This document shows, one piece after another, positions 39,845-49,325 of a DNA stretch of 64,000 bases (the first letter of the stretch is position 1; every line of letters begins with the position of its first letter). A program made the position numbers and the translations under genes. This stretch comes from Gammaproteobacteria bacterium. Its GTDB lineage: Bacteria > Pseudomonadota > Gammaproteobacteria > Steroidobacterales > Steroidobacteraceae. The notes under the pieces were generated by a model. The model saw only the letters and a program-made list of their open reading frames with translations. It did no database searches and was not told the origin of the DNA. The DNA is taken from positions 22,481 to 86,480 of the forward strand of contig JAQGOF010000127.1 of the NCBI GenBank assembly GCA_028293745.1. The letters are read 5' to 3'.

Positions 39845-40114
39845 TCAGCGACGAAGCCCCAGTCGCTCGACGAGCTCCTGGTACTTCTGTGGTTGGGTCG
39901 ATTTCAGGTAATCGAGGAGCTTGCGGCGTTGGTTCACGAGCTTCACGAGCCCGCGCCGCGAGGAATGATCGCGCTTGTGTGCGGTAAAGTGCTCACCCAG
40001 TCCATTGATCCGCTCCGAGAGGAGCGCCACCTGAACTTCCGGGGAGCCGGTATCCGACGTGTCACGGCGAAACTGCGCGACGATTCCGCCTTTTTTCTCA
40101 ACTGTTAAAGCCAT
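39845..40114 (-). CDS. rpsO: 30S ribosomal protein S15
   Basis: 89-residue primary 16S-binding protein with the family pattern [31 protein letters not shown] and [13 protein letters not shown] 40114 was chosen as it yields the standard length; the open frame extends 37 codons upstream without similarity. A likely promoter lies at 40165-40194. S15 often represses its own mRNA. Confidence 0.97.
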   Translation of the reverse strand: MALTVEKKGGIVAQFRRDTSDTGSPEVQVALLSERINGLGEHFTAHKRDHSSRRGLVKLVNQRRKLLDYLKSTQPQKYQELVERLGLRR

Positions 40115-40164
40115 TGCGCAAACACCTAAATACTTGTCTTGTGAGCCCTTTTGGGAAGCGCGGA

Positions 40165-40194
40165 ATTCTACCCGGTGAAGCGCCTTCGCCACAA
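40165..40194 (-). promoter_or_regulatory. Putative rpsO promoter
   Basis: Minus-strand TTGTGG (40194-40189) and TAGAAT (40170-40165) are 18 bases apart, about 50 bases before the rpsO start. The same GGGTAGAAT -10 context recurs upstream of rimP. Confidence 0.55.
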
Positions 40195-40262
40195 GTTCAA
40201 ACGTGTGTGGAACCGCAAGCCCCAAGCTTCGTCAAACCAGCATCACCAGGAGAAAACCCGCC

Positions 40263-40535
40263 ATGCTGCGAACCTTGCTCATCTGTGCCGTAGTCTCGGC
40301 ATCTGCCATGGGATGCAGCAGCACCCCCCAGCCTCGGCCGGACGCCCCGGCGGCTGCCGCGACGACGACTCGACCGTGCGCCCTGGGTAGCGCCTCCCGC
40401 ATCCCAGCGAGGCCTGACCAATGCTCTCCTTCGCCTGGACGGACTTATTCCCAGGAGGACGTGGAGCGGACCGGTCAGACAAATGTGGCCGATGCGTTGC
40501 AGATGCTGGACCCGTCTATCACCGTGCATCATTGA
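40263..40535 (+). CDS. Small lipoprotein with TonB-plug-like C-terminus
   Basis: 90-residue protein with a lipoprotein signal (LLICAVVSASAMGC, Cys at residue 18) then a Pro/Ala-rich linker. The C-terminal TYSQEDVERTGQTNVADALQ MLDPSI stretch resembles the first helix of TonB-receptor plug domains (a T-G-x-T-N-V-A-D-A-L-Q pattern), without a barrel. AGGAG lies 10 bases before ATG 40263. It is the only plus-strand gene inside a long minus-strand operon and overlaps the 3' end of truB by 17 bases. Function unknown. Confidence 0.65.
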   Translation: MLRTLLICAVVSASAMGCSSTPQPRPDAPAAAATTTRPCALGSASRIPARPDQCSPSPGRTYSQEDVERTGQTNVADALQMLDPSITVHH

Positions 40536-41406
40536 AGAGCCGTTTCGGGCGGACGTTCCCGGTCCCGTCTGACTCTCCAATTCCGATAAACACTCCGGCA
40601 GCGTCGTAGAGCCGCACGCGCCCGGCTGTTCCGCAATCCACCGCAGTAATCGGCTGGCCATGCCGGATCATCTCGGTCGTCCTCGAGTCGAGTGAGACGG
40701 CAGCCATGTGTTGTAACGGCGCATCAGCCGGCAGGATCACAGGCACAGTTCCCGCCTCCAACGCACGGGCAATCGACTCGAGGGTCTCCATCGGTGCATC
40801 GCCAAACGGCTCCACGTAAACGCGCCTCAGAGACTGGACGTGCCCGCATGTCCCGAGCGCCTTGGCTATGTCCTCAGCCAATGTGCGCACGTAAGTGCCC
40901 TTGGAACACATCACCTCCAGCTCCAGGCGAGAGGAGGAGGATGTCAGCAACGCGAGGCTGAAAATCTCGATGTTTCTTGGAGCTCGCTCCACTTCAATGC
41001 CCGCGCGTGCGAGCTTGTAGAGAGGCTGGCCGTCTCGCTTCAGAGCCGAATACATGGGCGGGACCTGAGTTTGTGGCCCGTGAAACTGGCTCAGCACGTG
41101 GCTCAGGCGCGGACCATCGAACTCGGGCACGGTCGCCGTCTCTACGACGGCACCTTCGGTATCCCCGGTCGCAGTTCGTGAGCCGAGGGCGACCGTAAAG
41201 CGGTAGAGCTTGCGCCCGGATAGGATGTCGCCCGCGATTTTGGTGGCCTCACCCAGGCAGATCGGCAGCATGCCGGTAGCGAGCGGATCGAGACTGCCGA
41301 CGTGACCGGCTTTGTCGGCGCGGAGCATCCAACGGGTTTTCTGCAGTGCCGCGTTTGACGACAGGCCGGCTGGCTTGTCGAGGAGCAGTATCCCTGACTT
41401 AAGAAT
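40519..41406 (-). CDS. truB: tRNA pseudouridine(55) synthase, ATT start inferred
   Basis: Makes pseudouridine 55 in the T-loop of tRNAs. GILLLDKPAGLSSNAALQKT precedes the catalytic Asp in GHVGSLDPLATGMLP, and YRFTVALG, PPMYSALKRDGQ, GTYVRTLAEDI complete the family. The conserved N-terminus needs a start upstream of 41388, but between the in-frame TGA (41418-41416) and there is no ATG, GTG or TTG. ATT 41406 lies six bases after GAGGA (41417-41413) and gives 295 residues, close to E. coli TruB (314). The first ATG (41328) would remove about 26 conserved residues. A PUA-like C-terminus is present. Confidence 0.88.
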   Translation of the reverse strand: MLKSGILLLDKPAGLSSNAALQKTRWMLRADKAGHVGSLDPLATGMLPICLGEATKIAGDILSGRKLYRFTVALGSRTATGDTEGAVVETATVPEFDGPRLSHVLSQFHGPQTQVPPMYSALKRDGQPLYKLARAGIEVERAPRNIEIFSLALLTSSSSRLELEVMCSKGTYVRTLAEDIAKALGTCGHVQSLRRVYVEPFGDAPMETLESIARALEAGTVPVILPADAPLQHMAAVSLDSRTTEMIRHGQPITAVDCGTAGRVRLYDAAGVFIGIGESDGTGNVRPKRLFNDAR

Positions 41407-41435
41407 TGGCTGTCCTCACCAACTGGCTGTCCTCA
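41407..41435. repeat. Short tandem duplication at the rbfA-truB junction
   Basis: The 12-base block TGGCTGTCCTCA occurs at 41407-41418 and again at 41424-41435, 17 bases apart. On the minus strand each copy carries TGAGGACAGCCA, so the rbfA stop and the truB ribosome site are duplicated versions of one sequence. Confidence 0.85.
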
Positions 41436-41834
41436 ACTGGACTCGTCTTCGCTCGCGCCGTCCGGATCGTCAACGTGACCCGCGCGATCGTCCTTAACAG
41501 CGCGATCAATGAGCCCCGTCAGCCGCGACGCCTTGTCGGCGGAGTCATCGAAGATGAATTCCAGACGCGGGGCATGCCGCAGCCGCAGCCGCCGCCCCAC
41601 TTCGCCGCGCAGGAAGCCGCCGGCGTGTGTGAGGCCGATCCGAACTTCCTCATGTGGATTGATCGAGGCAAATGGCGTGAAGTACACGCGGGCAGCGCCC
41701 ATATCCGCGGCGACATTGACCGCCGTGATAGTGACATTGCCCACGCGTGGGTCCTTCACCTCGCGCGCAATAACCTCCGAGAGCACACGCTGGATCTCGG
41801 CTTCGATGCGTCTCTTTCTTTGAGCCTCTGCCAC
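41433..41834 (-). CDS. rbfA: 30S ribosome-binding factor A
   Basis: KH-type cold-shock ribosome maturation factor. RRIEAEIQRVLSEVIAREVK and DPRVGNVTITAVNVAADMGA match the family, as does PRLEFIFDDSADKASRL. 133 residues with a GTG start at 41834, seven bases after the infB stop; an acidic tail ends the protein. Part of the rimP-nusA-infB-rbfA-truB operon. Confidence 0.95.
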   Translation of the reverse strand: MAEAQRKRRIEAEIQRVLSEVIAREVKDPRVGNVTITAVNVAADMGAARVYFTPFASINPHEEVRIGLTHAGGFLRGEVGRRLRLRHAPRLEFIFDDSADKASRLTGLIDRAVKDDRAGHVDDPDGASEDESS

Positions 41835-41841
41835 CGAAGGT

Positions 41842-44631
41842 CTACTGCAGCGTCCTGGCTACTTCCACTCTCGAATAGCACTCGATCTGGTCGCCTACGC
41901 GTACGTCCTGGTAGTTCTTCACGCCGATACCGCACTCGGTGCCCGCACGGACTTCGCCCGCTTCATCCTTGAAACGCCGCAGTGACTCCAGCGCTCCTTC
42001 GAAGATCACGACGTTGTCACGCAGCACGCGGATCGGGTTGTTCCGCTTCACGAGGCCCTCGGTCACGAGACACCCGGCAACCACGCCGAACTTGCTGGAA
42101 CGGAACACTTCCCGCACCTGAGCAACGCCGACGATGGTTTCCTTGATCTCCGGCTTCAACATGCCGGACATCATCTGCCTGACGTCATCGATGGCTTCGT
42201 AAATGATGCTGTAGTAACGCACTTCGACGCCGGTGTCCTTGATCGCGTCGCGTGCGCCGGCATCGGCGCGCACATTGAAACCAATGATCAGCGCCTTGGA
42301 CGCAGCAGCGAGTTGCACGTCGGATACGGTGATGCCACCCAGCGCACTTCCCAGCACCCGTACCTGTACCTCAGGCGTGGACAGCTTATCCAGCGACTCA
42401 CGTAGAGCTTCGGCGCTGCCCTGCACATCTGCCTTGATTAGAACTGAAACGACTCCGGCCTTCTCTTCTCCCATTTGCGAGAACACGTCCTCACTGCGCG
42501 GGGCCTGGCGTGCAAGCTTCACGTCGCGGAACTTGCCCTGACGGTACAGAGCAACCTCACGCGCCTTGCGCTCGCTCTCGACCACGAGGAGATCGTCACC
42601 CGCATTGGGCGGGCTGGCCAATCCCAGCACAACCACTGGCATGGACGGCGCAGCTTCCTGCACCGCAGCTCCAGTCTCATCGAACATGGCGCGTACACGG
42701 CCGAACTCCGACCCTGCGAGGATCGGATCGCCCATGCGCAGCGTGCCCTTCTTGACCAGCACCGTTGCGACGGCGCCGCGGCCTTTCTCCACACTCGACT
42801 CGATCACGATGCCCGAGGCCAGGCCATCGCGCGGAGCGCGCAGCTCCAGGATTTCAGCCTGCAGCAGGATGGCATCCAGCAGCGCATCGATGCCGGCGCC
42901 CGTACGGGCGGAGACGTTTACGAAAATGGTCTGACCGCCCCACTCTTCCGGGATCACGTCGTGCTTTGACAGCTCCGTACGAACCCGGTCCGGATCGGCG
43001 TCGGTCTTGTCGATCTTGTTGACGGCAACGACGATCGGCACACCCGCCGCACGAGCGTGTTGAATCGCTTCGATTGTCTGCGGCATGACACCGTCGTCGG
43101 CAGCAACGACCAACACGACCACGTCAGTAGCTTTCGCACCGCGCGCCCGCATAGCGGTAAATGCCGCGTGACCGGGCGTATCGAGGAACGTGATCCCGCC
43201 CTTTGGCGTCTCGACGTGATACGCGCCGATGTGTTGGGTGATACCGCCCGCTTCGCCCGCCGCAACTTTCGTGCTGCGGATGTAGTCGAGCAGTGAGGTC
43301 TTGCCGTGATCGACGTGGCCCATGACCGTGACAACCGGCGGACGCGGCTCCGCTCCGGCGTCGGCGTCCTGACTGGCCACACCCTGCAGATCTTCTTCGA
43401 TCTGGTTTTCCTTCAGTACCTTCGGCGTGTGTCCCATCTCTTCGACGACCAGGACCGCGGTATCGCGATCGAGAGGCTGATTGATGGTGGCCATGACGCC
43501 GATGTTCATCAGAACCTTGATGACCTCGTTGGCCTTGACGGCCATTTTCTGCGCGAGCTCGGACACGGTGACCGTCTCGCCTATGCCGACTTCGCGAACA
43601 ACCGGCGCGGTCGGCATTTCGAACGCGTGCCGGCCTTCCGGTCCGGCAGATGTCGGACGCGACTTGGTACGACGCTTCTTCTTGTAGCGTGAGCTGACGT
43701 CGCCAGCGACGTGGAGCTCCTGACGCCCATAACGGGTCGCCGCACCGTCCGCTACGCCAGAGGCTAGCGGCGGCGATGAAGCGACGGCGGCAACCGGCGG
43801 AGCCTTCTGCGAAGGTTGCTGGGCCCTCTGCGGAGGTTGCTGCTGGGCCCTTTGCGAAGGTTGCTGGGCCCTCTGCGGGGGTTCCGGAGCCTTCGGCTGT
43901 GGCCGCGGCTGCGATTGCACGCGCCCTGTCGAAACGATTCGCGGGACAAATGTTGGCACAGGCGGCGGCGGCGGAGCCGCTGGCTCAGCCGGCGCTGCGG
44001 CCGCAGTAGCTGAGGCACCCTTGCGTCCCGCGACGGCTGGCTCAGCCGCGCGCTTCAACTGTGCTTGCGCTTGCTCCTCGCGCTCGCGCTCACGACGCTC
44101 GGCTTCCTCGCGCGCACGCTGCTCAGCAAGGCGACGGGCTTCTTCTGCCGCCTTCTTCCGCGCTTGCTCTTCCTCGGCACGACGGAGGTTCTCGGATTCA
44201 ACCCGCTCGCGCTCACGACGCTCGTTCTCAACGCGCTCTGACTCGCGACGGGCCGCTTCTTCGGCCTCGCGCCGCTTGGCGTCCATTTCGTCCTGTTGTT
44301 GACGAGCCTGCTCCTCGAGAACATCGCGCTTGATGTACGTGCGCTGACGGCGCACCTCGACATTAACTGTACGAGCGCGGCCCTGCGCGCTGGCCAGCTT
44401 CAGTTCTTGCTGCGTCTTGCGCTTGAGCGTGATCTTGCGAGGCGCAGCATCTCCGTCGTCTCCACTACCGTGGCTACGCCGCAGGTGCGTGAGCAACTCG
44501 AGCTTCGCATCGTCGCTGATGCGGTCGTCCGGTCCGTCCACTTTGATACCCGCCTGATCGAGCTGCACGAGCAGCCGGTCGACTGGAACCTTGAGAACTT
44601 CTGCAAATTGGGAAACTGTTACTTCTGCCAT
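41842..44631 (-). CDS. infB: Translation initiation factor IF-2
   Basis: GTPase that delivers initiator tRNA. Domain order over 929 residues: IF2_N domain ([20 protein letters not shown]), a highly charged Arg/Glu helix (about 100-200), an Ala/Pro/Gln linker with [12 protein letters not shown] repeats, a second IF2_N ([20 protein letters not shown]), the G domain ([24 protein letters not shown]) and C-terminal domains. ATG 44631 was chosen over ATG 44637 because AGAGG lies six bases before it. Follows nusA by four to ten bases. Confidence 0.98.
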   Translation of the reverse strand: MAEVTVSQFAEVLKVPVDRLLVQLDQAGIKVDGPDDRISDDAKLELLTHLRRSHGSGDDGDAAPRKITLKRKTQQELKLASAQGRARTVNVEVRRQRTYIKRDVLEEQARQQQDEMDAKRREAEEAARRESERVENERRERERVESENLRRAEEEQARKKAAEEARRLAEQRAREEAERREREREEQAQAQLKRAAEPAVAGRKGASATAAAAPAEPAAPPPPPVPTFVPRIVSTGRVQSQPRPQPKAPEPPQRAQQPSQRAQQQPPQRAQQPSQKAPPVAAVASSPPLASGVADGAATRYGRQELHVAGDVSSRYKKKRRTKSRPTSAGPEGRHAFEMPTAPVVREVGIGETVTVSELAQKMAVKANEVIKVLMNIGVMATINQPLDRDTAVLVVEEMGHTPKVLKENQIEEDLQGVASQDADAGAEPRPPVVTVMGHVDHGKTSLLDYIRSTKVAAGEAGGITQHIGAYHVETPKGGITFLDTPGHAAFTAMRARGAKATDVVVLVVAADDGVMPQTIEAIQHARAAGVPIVVAVNKIDKTDADPDRVRTELSKHDVIPEEWGGQTIFVNVSARTGAGIDALLDAILLQAEILELRAPRDGLASGIVIESSVEKGRGAVATVLVKKGTLRMGDPILAGSEFGRVRAMFDETGAAVQEAAPSMPVVVLGLASPPNAGDDLLVVESERKAREVALYRQGKFRDVKLARQAPRSEDVFSQMGEEKAGVVSVLIKADVQGSAEALRESLDKLSTPEVQVRVLGSALGGITVSDVQLAAASKALIIGFNVRADAGARDAIKDTGVEVRYYSIIYEAIDDVRQMMSGMLKPEIKETIVGVAQVREVFRSSKFGVVAGCLVTEGLVKRNNPIRVLRDNVVIFEGALESLRRFKDEAGEVRAGTECGIGVKNYQDVRVGDQIECYSRVEVARTLQ

Positions 44632-44640
44632 AGGCATCCT

Positions 44641-46137
44641 CTATTGGCCCGCTTCGAACCAATGGGCGCGTGCCGTCATGATGAGCTTGCCGGCTTCGTC
44701 AGCCTGCAGCCCGTCGATATCCGCCAGATCGTCCACCGACTGCTCCGCGAGATCCTCGCGCGTACGCACGCCTCGGCGTGCCAGCGCGAGCGCGAGGTCA
44801 GGGCTCATGCCCTCGAGCAGCAGCAGGTCATCGGCCGGCATCGACTGATCGAGGCTTTCCTCGCTCGCAATCGCCTGCGTCAGCAGCACGTCGCGCGCGC
44901 GATTGCGCAGCTCTTTCACGATATCCTCGTCAAACTCGTCGATCGCGGCGAGCTCGGCCTGCGGAACGTATGCGATCTCTTCGATCGTCGAAAATCCCTC
45001 CTGTGCGAGGATCGTCGCGACGTCCTCGTCCACATCCAGTTGCTTCATGAAATTCTGTACGAGCTCCTTCGACTCGGTTTCGCTCTTGGCCTCGGCGTCG
45101 GACTCGGTCATCACGTTCAGATCCCACCCGGTGAGCTGGCTCGCCAGGCGGATGTTCTGACCGCCGCGGCCGATCGCCTGCGACAGCTTTTCTTCCGAAA
45201 CCGCGATGTCCATGCTGTGCGAGTCCTCGTCCACCACAATGGACATGACCTCGGCCGGTGACATCGCGTTGATCACGAACTGAGCCGCGTTCTCGTCGTG
45301 CGGGATGATGTCCACGCGCTCACCGGCGATCTCGTTCGAGACAGCCTGTACGCGCGAACCGCGCATGCCCACGCACGCGCCGACCGGGTCGATGCGTGGA
45401 TCGTTGCTGCGTACCGCGATTTTTGCGCGGACCCCGGCGTCACGGGCCGCGCCGAGAATCTGGATCAGTCCCTGGCCCACTTCCGGCACTTCGAGCTTGA
45501 ACAGCTCGATGAGGAACTCGGGCGCCGTGCGCGTCAGAAACAGCTGCGGGCCGCGGGGCTCGGAGCGCACTTCCTTGAGGAACGCCTTGATGCGGTCCTG
45601 CGGCTTGACCTGCTCGCGGGGAATCATGTCGGTCCGCGGGATAAACCCCTCGGCATTGCTGCCGAGATCGACGTATATGCCGTTTCGGTCCACGCGCTTG
45701 ACGACGCCGCTGACGAGCTGTCCCACGCGGTCGCGGTAGGCATCTACAACCTGAGCCCGCTCGGCTTCGCGGACCTTTTGGACAATGACCTGCTTTGCCT
45801 GCTGTGCGGCGATACGCCCGAACGCCACCGACTCCATGGGCTGCTCGACGAAGCCGCCGATTTCCACGGCAGGGTCGATGTCGCGGCCGTCATCCAGGCG
45901 CAGCTCGTGCTCCGGAACCTCCAGCTCCTTGGAATCGTCGGCGAAAATCTTCCAGCGCCGGAAAGTCTCGTAATCCCCGCTCTTGCGGTCGATCGAGACA
46001 CGCACATCCCACTCTTCCCCGTGTTTCTTGCGAGTAGCGGACGCGAGGGCGGCTTCGAGAGCCTCGAAGATGACTTCTTTATCGACGCCTTTCTCGTTCG
46101 AGACGGCATCGACCACCATCAAAATTTCCTTGTTCAC
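44641..46137 (-). CDS. nusA: Transcription elongation/antitermination factor NusA
   Basis: 498 residues with the NusA N-terminal domain (EILMVVDAVSNEKGVDKEVI), an S1 domain (GVVKRVDRNGIYVDLGSNAE), two KH domains (GACVGMRGSRVQAVSNEI, QAIGRGGQNIRLASQLTGW) and two C-terminal acidic repeats. NusA binds RNA polymerase and influences pausing and termination. GTG start at 46137, six bases after rimP. A terminator-ended RNA segment upstream of rimP could be part of the control of this operon, where NusA autoregulation is known in E. coli. Confidence 0.98.
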   Translation of the reverse strand: MNKEILMVVDAVSNEKGVDKEVIFEALEAALASATRKKHGEEWDVRVSIDRKSGDYETFRRWKIFADDSKELEVPEHELRLDDGRDIDPAVEIGGFVEQPMESVAFGRIAAQQAKQVIVQKVREAERAQVVDAYRDRVGQLVSGVVKRVDRNGIYVDLGSNAEGFIPRTDMIPREQVKPQDRIKAFLKEVRSEPRGPQLFLTRTAPEFLIELFKLEVPEVGQGLIQILGAARDAGVRAKIAVRSNDPRIDPVGACVGMRGSRVQAVSNEIAGERVDIIPHDENAAQFVINAMSPAEVMSIVVDEDSHSMDIAVSEEKLSQAIGRGGQNIRLASQLTGWDLNVMTESDAEAKSETESKELVQNFMKQLDVDEDVATILAQEGFSTIEEIAYVPQAELAAIDEFDEDIVKELRNRARDVLLTQAIASEESLDQSMPADDLLLLEGMSPDLALALARRGVRTREDLAEQSVDDLADIDGLQADEAGKLIMTARAHWFEAGQ

Positions 46138-46143
46138 TCGCCG

Positions 46144-46596
46144 TTACCCCGCTAACCGTGCTTTACCAATCTCGTCAAAAGGAACTTCGACCTTTTGCTT
46201 ATCCACCTCTAGCTCTATCCCCGTCGCATTCACCGCCTGCAGCGTCCCCGTGTAGCGCCGCCGTCCGGCGCGCGGCGCCTTGAGCTCGACAAACACCCGC
46301 GACCCCACGAACCGCTCAAAATGCGCTGGGGTGCGCAGCAGCCGGTCAAAGCCCGGCGAGGACACCTCCAGCGTATACGCGGTCGGAATCGGGTCATCGA
46401 CATCGAGGAGCGCCGCGACCTCGCGGCTGACCCGCTCGCAGTCTTCCACCGCAATCCCCTCGGGTTTATCGATGAAAATGCGCACCACTGCCTGTGAGCG
46501 CCCTGCGGCGTACTCGAGCTCGACCAGCTCATAGCCCAATCGAACGAGCACCGGCTCAATGAGGGCGATGAGCCGCTCTCGCAAGGTCACCGTCAT
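46144..46596 (-). CDS. rimP: Ribosome maturation factor RimP
   Basis: 150-residue 30S assembly factor. LIEPVLVRLGYELVELEY and VVRIFIDKPEGIAVEDCERV, then the characteristic YTLEVSSPGFDRLLRTPAHF, are all present. First gene of the nusA-infB operon. The 317 bases between rimP and hutC hold the RNA structures listed separately; no tRNA gene was seen there, although metY often lies upstream of rimP in enterics. Confidence 0.96.
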   Translation of the reverse strand: MTVTLRERLIALIEPVLVRLGYELVELEYAAGRSQAVVRIFIDKPEGIAVEDCERVSREVAALLDVDDPIPTAYTLEVSSPGFDRLLRTPAHFERFVGSRVFVELKAPRAGRRRYTGTLQAVNATGIELEVDKQKVEVPFDEIGKARLAG

Positions 46597-46696
46597 CGCA
46601 ACTACCCGCCGCTACAAACAAAAATGGGCCAGACGGCCCACCCAACCCGACCACGCAAGCCGGCACGAATCTTTGATCGCCACACCGAGGGCTAAT

Positions 46697-46718
46697 AAAA
46701 AAAGCCCCTCGGGGGGCT
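46697..46718 (-). terminator. Intrinsic terminator upstream of rimP
   Basis: On the minus strand AGCCCC-CCGA-GGGGCT is followed by TTTTTTATTA, a textbook GC stem plus U tract. It lies about 100 bases before the rimP start and after a promoter-like -10, with no protein gene between, so it ends either a small RNA or a regulated rimP leader. Confidence 0.85.
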
Positions 46719-46785
46719 CTTCGAAGCTGCCACGGATGGCCGTTTGCGCCGCCCGTTCCCCGCGGCCGAGCCCGCGGGGGCGCGC
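46697..46785 (-). ncRNA. Candidate structured small RNA or rimP attenuator leader
   Basis: A transcript of roughly 80-85 nt is predicted on the minus strand, from just after the -10 box at 46791-46786 to the terminator. It contains a perfect hairpin with 8-bp arms CCCCGCGG / CCGCGGGG (46758-46765 with 46772-46779), a smaller GCCA-TCCG-TGGC hairpin, and the terminator stem. No coding frame is evident. It may be a leader attenuating the rimP-nusA-infB operon or an independent RNA; a rimP leader motif is known in some gammaproteobacteria, but identity was not tested. Confidence 0.5.
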
Positions 46786-46814
46786 ATTCTACCCAAAGCG
46801 GGCAGCTAACGAAA
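46786..46814 (-). promoter_or_regulatory. Putative promoter of the rimP leader/small RNA
   Basis: Minus-strand TAGAAT at 46791-46786 in the same GGGTAGAAT context as the rpsO promoter; the -35 region 17 bases upstream reads TTTCGT, a weak match. Confidence 0.45.
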
Positions 46815-46863
46815 CAGCCCCGAGACTTTTTATTATGGGGCCTGCCGCACCCCCTGGATTAGG

Positions 46864-46877
46864 CCTGTCTAGACAGG
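46864..46877. promoter_or_regulatory. HutC operator upstream of hutC
   Basis: Perfect palindrome CCTGTCTAGACAGG, 36 bases before the hutC start. It matches the second site before hutU in 12 of 14 positions and resembles the TGT-N4-ACA sites bound by GntR/HutC repressors, so HutC is inferred to repress its own gene. Confidence 0.8.
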
Positions 46878-46913
46878 TACGCTTGCGGGAAGTTCAGTAC
46901 CAAGCTCCGCTGC

Positions 46914-47630
46914 ATGCCGCAATCACCCCCGACAACCGCCCGCTACCTGCAGGTAAAGCATTACATCCTGCAGCAGATCTCAGGCGGCAATTTGCGTGCG
47001 GGCGCGCGCGTGCCCTCCGAGAACGAGCTGGTTCGGGAGTTGGAAGTTGCGCGCATGACCGCCAACCGGGCCCTGCGCGAGCTGGCGGCAGACGGCGTGG
47101 TGGTGCGCGTGGCCGGAGTCGGTACTTTCGTCGCCGAACAGCGCGTGCACTCCCACCCTCTCGAGGTCCGAAACATCGCCGATGAGATCCGCTCCCGCGG
47201 GCATGAATACGAGGCCAAGATCGTATTCCTGGGACCTGTCAGCGCCTCCCGTGAAATAGGCGAGCGTTGCGGCGTTTCGGCGGGCGCGCGGCTGGATCAC
47301 TCGCTGCTGATCCACTTCGAGGGCGGCGTGCCGCTGCAGGTCGAGGACCGCTATGTGAACCCGACAGTCGTGGCGGGCTACTTGCGGAATGACTTCACCC
47401 GTATTACACCGCATGAGTTCCTCATGCAGGCCGCTCCATTGCAGCGCGCAGAGCACACAGTGAGGGCTGTCATTCCTGATGGCCGTATACGTCGAATGTT
47501 GAAACTCGACGCCTCCGATGCGTGTCTGCTGATCAGGCGGCGCACCTGGGCGGGCGGGCGAATCGCCACGGCGGCCGATCTCTATCATCCCGGCTCACGC
47601 TACGAGTTGACCGGGGCACTTCAGGGCTAG
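46914..47630 (+). CDS. hutC: Histidine utilisation repressor
   Basis: GntR-family repressor of 238 residues. N-terminal winged helix ([37 protein letters not shown]) and a C-terminal UTRA ligand domain ([36 protein letters not shown]). In known systems urocanate relieves HutC binding. It heads the hut cluster and is flanked on both sides by the same palindromic site, suggesting autorepression plus repression of hutUIH. Confidence 0.94.
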   Translation: MPQSPPTTARYLQVKHYILQQISGGNLRAGARVPSENELVRELEVARMTANRALRELAADGVVVRVAGVGTFVAEQRVHSHPLEVRNIADEIRSRGHEYEAKIVFLGPVSASREIGERCGVSAGARLDHSLLIHFEGGVPLQVEDRYVNPTVVAGYLRNDFTRITPHEFLMQAAPLQRAEHTVRAVIPDGRIRRMLKLDASDACLLIRRRTWAGGRIATAADLYHPGSRYELTGALQG

Positions 47631-47644
47631 CTTGTCTATACAGG
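47631..47644. promoter_or_regulatory. HutC operator between hutC and hutU
   Basis: CTTGTCTATACAGG directly follows the hutC stop and lies 10 bases before hutU, nearly identical to the site upstream of hutC. Its position would block transcription into hutU. Confidence 0.75.
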
Positions 47645-47653
47645 TATAAAACG

Positions 47654-49321
47654 ATGCCAGACACCCACGTCCGCTCACCCCTGCGCGCCCCGCGCGGCAC
47701 CGAACTGAGCTGCCGTAATTGGATTTCGGAGGCGGCGCTGCGAATGTTGTTGAACAACCTCGATCCCGAGGTGGCCGAACGACCCGATGACCTGGTCGTT
47801 TACGGCGGCATCGGCAAGGCTGCGCGCAATTGGAAGGCTTTCGACCAGATCATCACGGCTCTTCGCGCGCTCGGCGAGGACGAGACCCTGCTGATCCAGT
47901 CCGGCAAGCCGGTGGGCGTGTTTCGCACGCACGCAGATGCCCCCCGGGTGCTGATCGCCAATTCCAACCTGGTGGCGCGCTGGGCGGACTGGGACCACTT
48001 CAACGCCCTGGATAAGAAGGGCCTGATGATGTACGGGCAGATGACCGCGGGCTCCTGGATCTACATCGGGAGCCAGGGAATCGTCCAGGGCACGTACGAA
48101 ACCTTCGTCGAGATGGGCCGCCAGCACTTCGGCGGCAAGCTGGCCGGCAAGTGGATCCTGACGGCGGGTCTCGGCGGGATGGGCGGTGCCCAGCCCCTCG
48201 CTGCCACCATGGCGGGCGCGTCGATGCTGGCGGTCGAGTGCCGACCCGAGCGGATTGCCAAGCGCCTGCAGACGCGCTACCTGGATGTGGAGGCCGCGAA
48301 TCTCGATGAAGCGCTGAAAATCCTGGAGGACTCGCACCGCCACGGTAAGCCCGTATCCGTAGGCCTGCTGGGCAATGCCTGCGAGGTGCTGCCGGAGCTC
48401 CTTCGCCGAGGTATCAAGCCTGACGCAGTGACTGATCAGACCTCGGCACATGACCCGGTCAATGGGTACTTACCGGGCGGCTGGAGCCTGGAGAAATGGG
48501 ACCGGTTGCGCGCCCAGGATCCCAAGCAGGTGTCCGCGGAAGCACGCACTTCGATGGCCCGGCACGTCGAGGCGATGCTGGAATTCAAGCGCATGGGGAT
48601 TCCCGTTTTCGACTATGGAAACAACCTGCGCCAGGTCGCCTTCGATGCAGGCGTCAAGGATGCGTTCGCTTTCCCGGGATTCGTACCGGCGTACATCAGG
48701 CCCCTGTTCTGCCGAGGTATCGGGCCGTTTCGGTGGGCCGCGCTCTCGGGAGACCCCGAGGACATCTACCGGACGGATGCAAAGGTGAAAGAGCTGTTGC
48801 CCAACGATGCTCACCTGCACAACTGGATGGACATGGCGCGCGAGCGCATCCAGTTCCAGGGGTTGCCTGCCCGCATCTGCTGGGTGGGACTGGGCGACCG
48901 ACACAGGCTGGGACTGGCTTTCAACGAGATGGTGGCCCGTGGCGAGTTGCGCGCGCCGATTGTCATTGGGCGCGACCACCTGGACTCCGGCTCGGTAGCC
49001 AGCCCGAATCGCGAAACGGAGGCCATGCTCGATGGCTCGGACGCGGTGGCCGACTGGCCTCTTCTGAATGCGCTTCTCAACACCGCCAGCGGTGCGAGCT
49101 GGGTATCCATCCACCATGGCGGCGGCGTGGGGATGGGCTATTCCCAACATGCCGGCGTGGTCATCGTTTGTGACGGAACACAGGCCGCTGCTCGCCGGAT
49201 CGAGCGGGTATTGTGGAACGATCCCGCTACGGGCGTCATGCGGCACGCGGACGCAGGCTACGAGACGGCGGTCCGGTGTGCCCGCGAAAACGGCCTCAAC
49301 CTTCCATTCCTGGGCCAGTGA
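47654..49321 (+). CDS. hutU: Urocanate hydratase
   Basis: Converts urocanate to imidazolone propionate using tightly bound NAD as electrophile. 555 residues, the family norm. NAD-binding [18 protein letters not shown], the active-site cysteine region [17 protein letters not shown] and the C-terminal [15 protein letters not shown] are intact. ATG 47654 gives the normal N-terminus; AGG lies upstream in the operator. Confidence 0.97.
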   Translation: MPDTHVRSPLRAPRGTELSCRNWISEAALRMLLNNLDPEVAERPDDLVVYGGIGKAARNWKAFDQIITALRALGEDETLLIQSGKPVGVFRTHADAPRVLIANSNLVARWADWDHFNALDKKGLMMYGQMTAGSWIYIGSQGIVQGTYETFVEMGRQHFGGKLAGKWILTAGLGGMGGAQPLAATMAGASMLAVECRPERIAKRLQTRYLDVEAANLDEALKILEDSHRHGKPVSVGLLGNACEVLPELLRRGIKPDAVTDQTSAHDPVNGYLPGGWSLEKWDRLRAQDPKQVSAEARTSMARHVEAMLEFKRMGIPVFDYGNNLRQVAFDAGVKDAFAFPGFVPAYIRPLFCRGIGPFRWAALSGDPEDIYRTDAKVKELLPNDAHLHNWMDMARERIQFQGLPARICWVGLGDRHRLGLAFNEMVARGELRAPIVIGRDHLDSGSVASPNRETEAMLDGSDAVADWPLLNALLNTASGASWVSIHHGGGVGMGYSQHAGVVIVCDGTQAAARRIERVLWNDPATGVMRHADAGYETAVRCARENGLNLPFLGQ

Positions 49322-49325
49322 TCGA

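Noticed and set aside
46597..46913. A tRNA gene (metY-like) upstream of rimP
   Set aside because: No cloverleaf or T-loop GTTCRA consensus was found; only hairpins and a terminator are seen.
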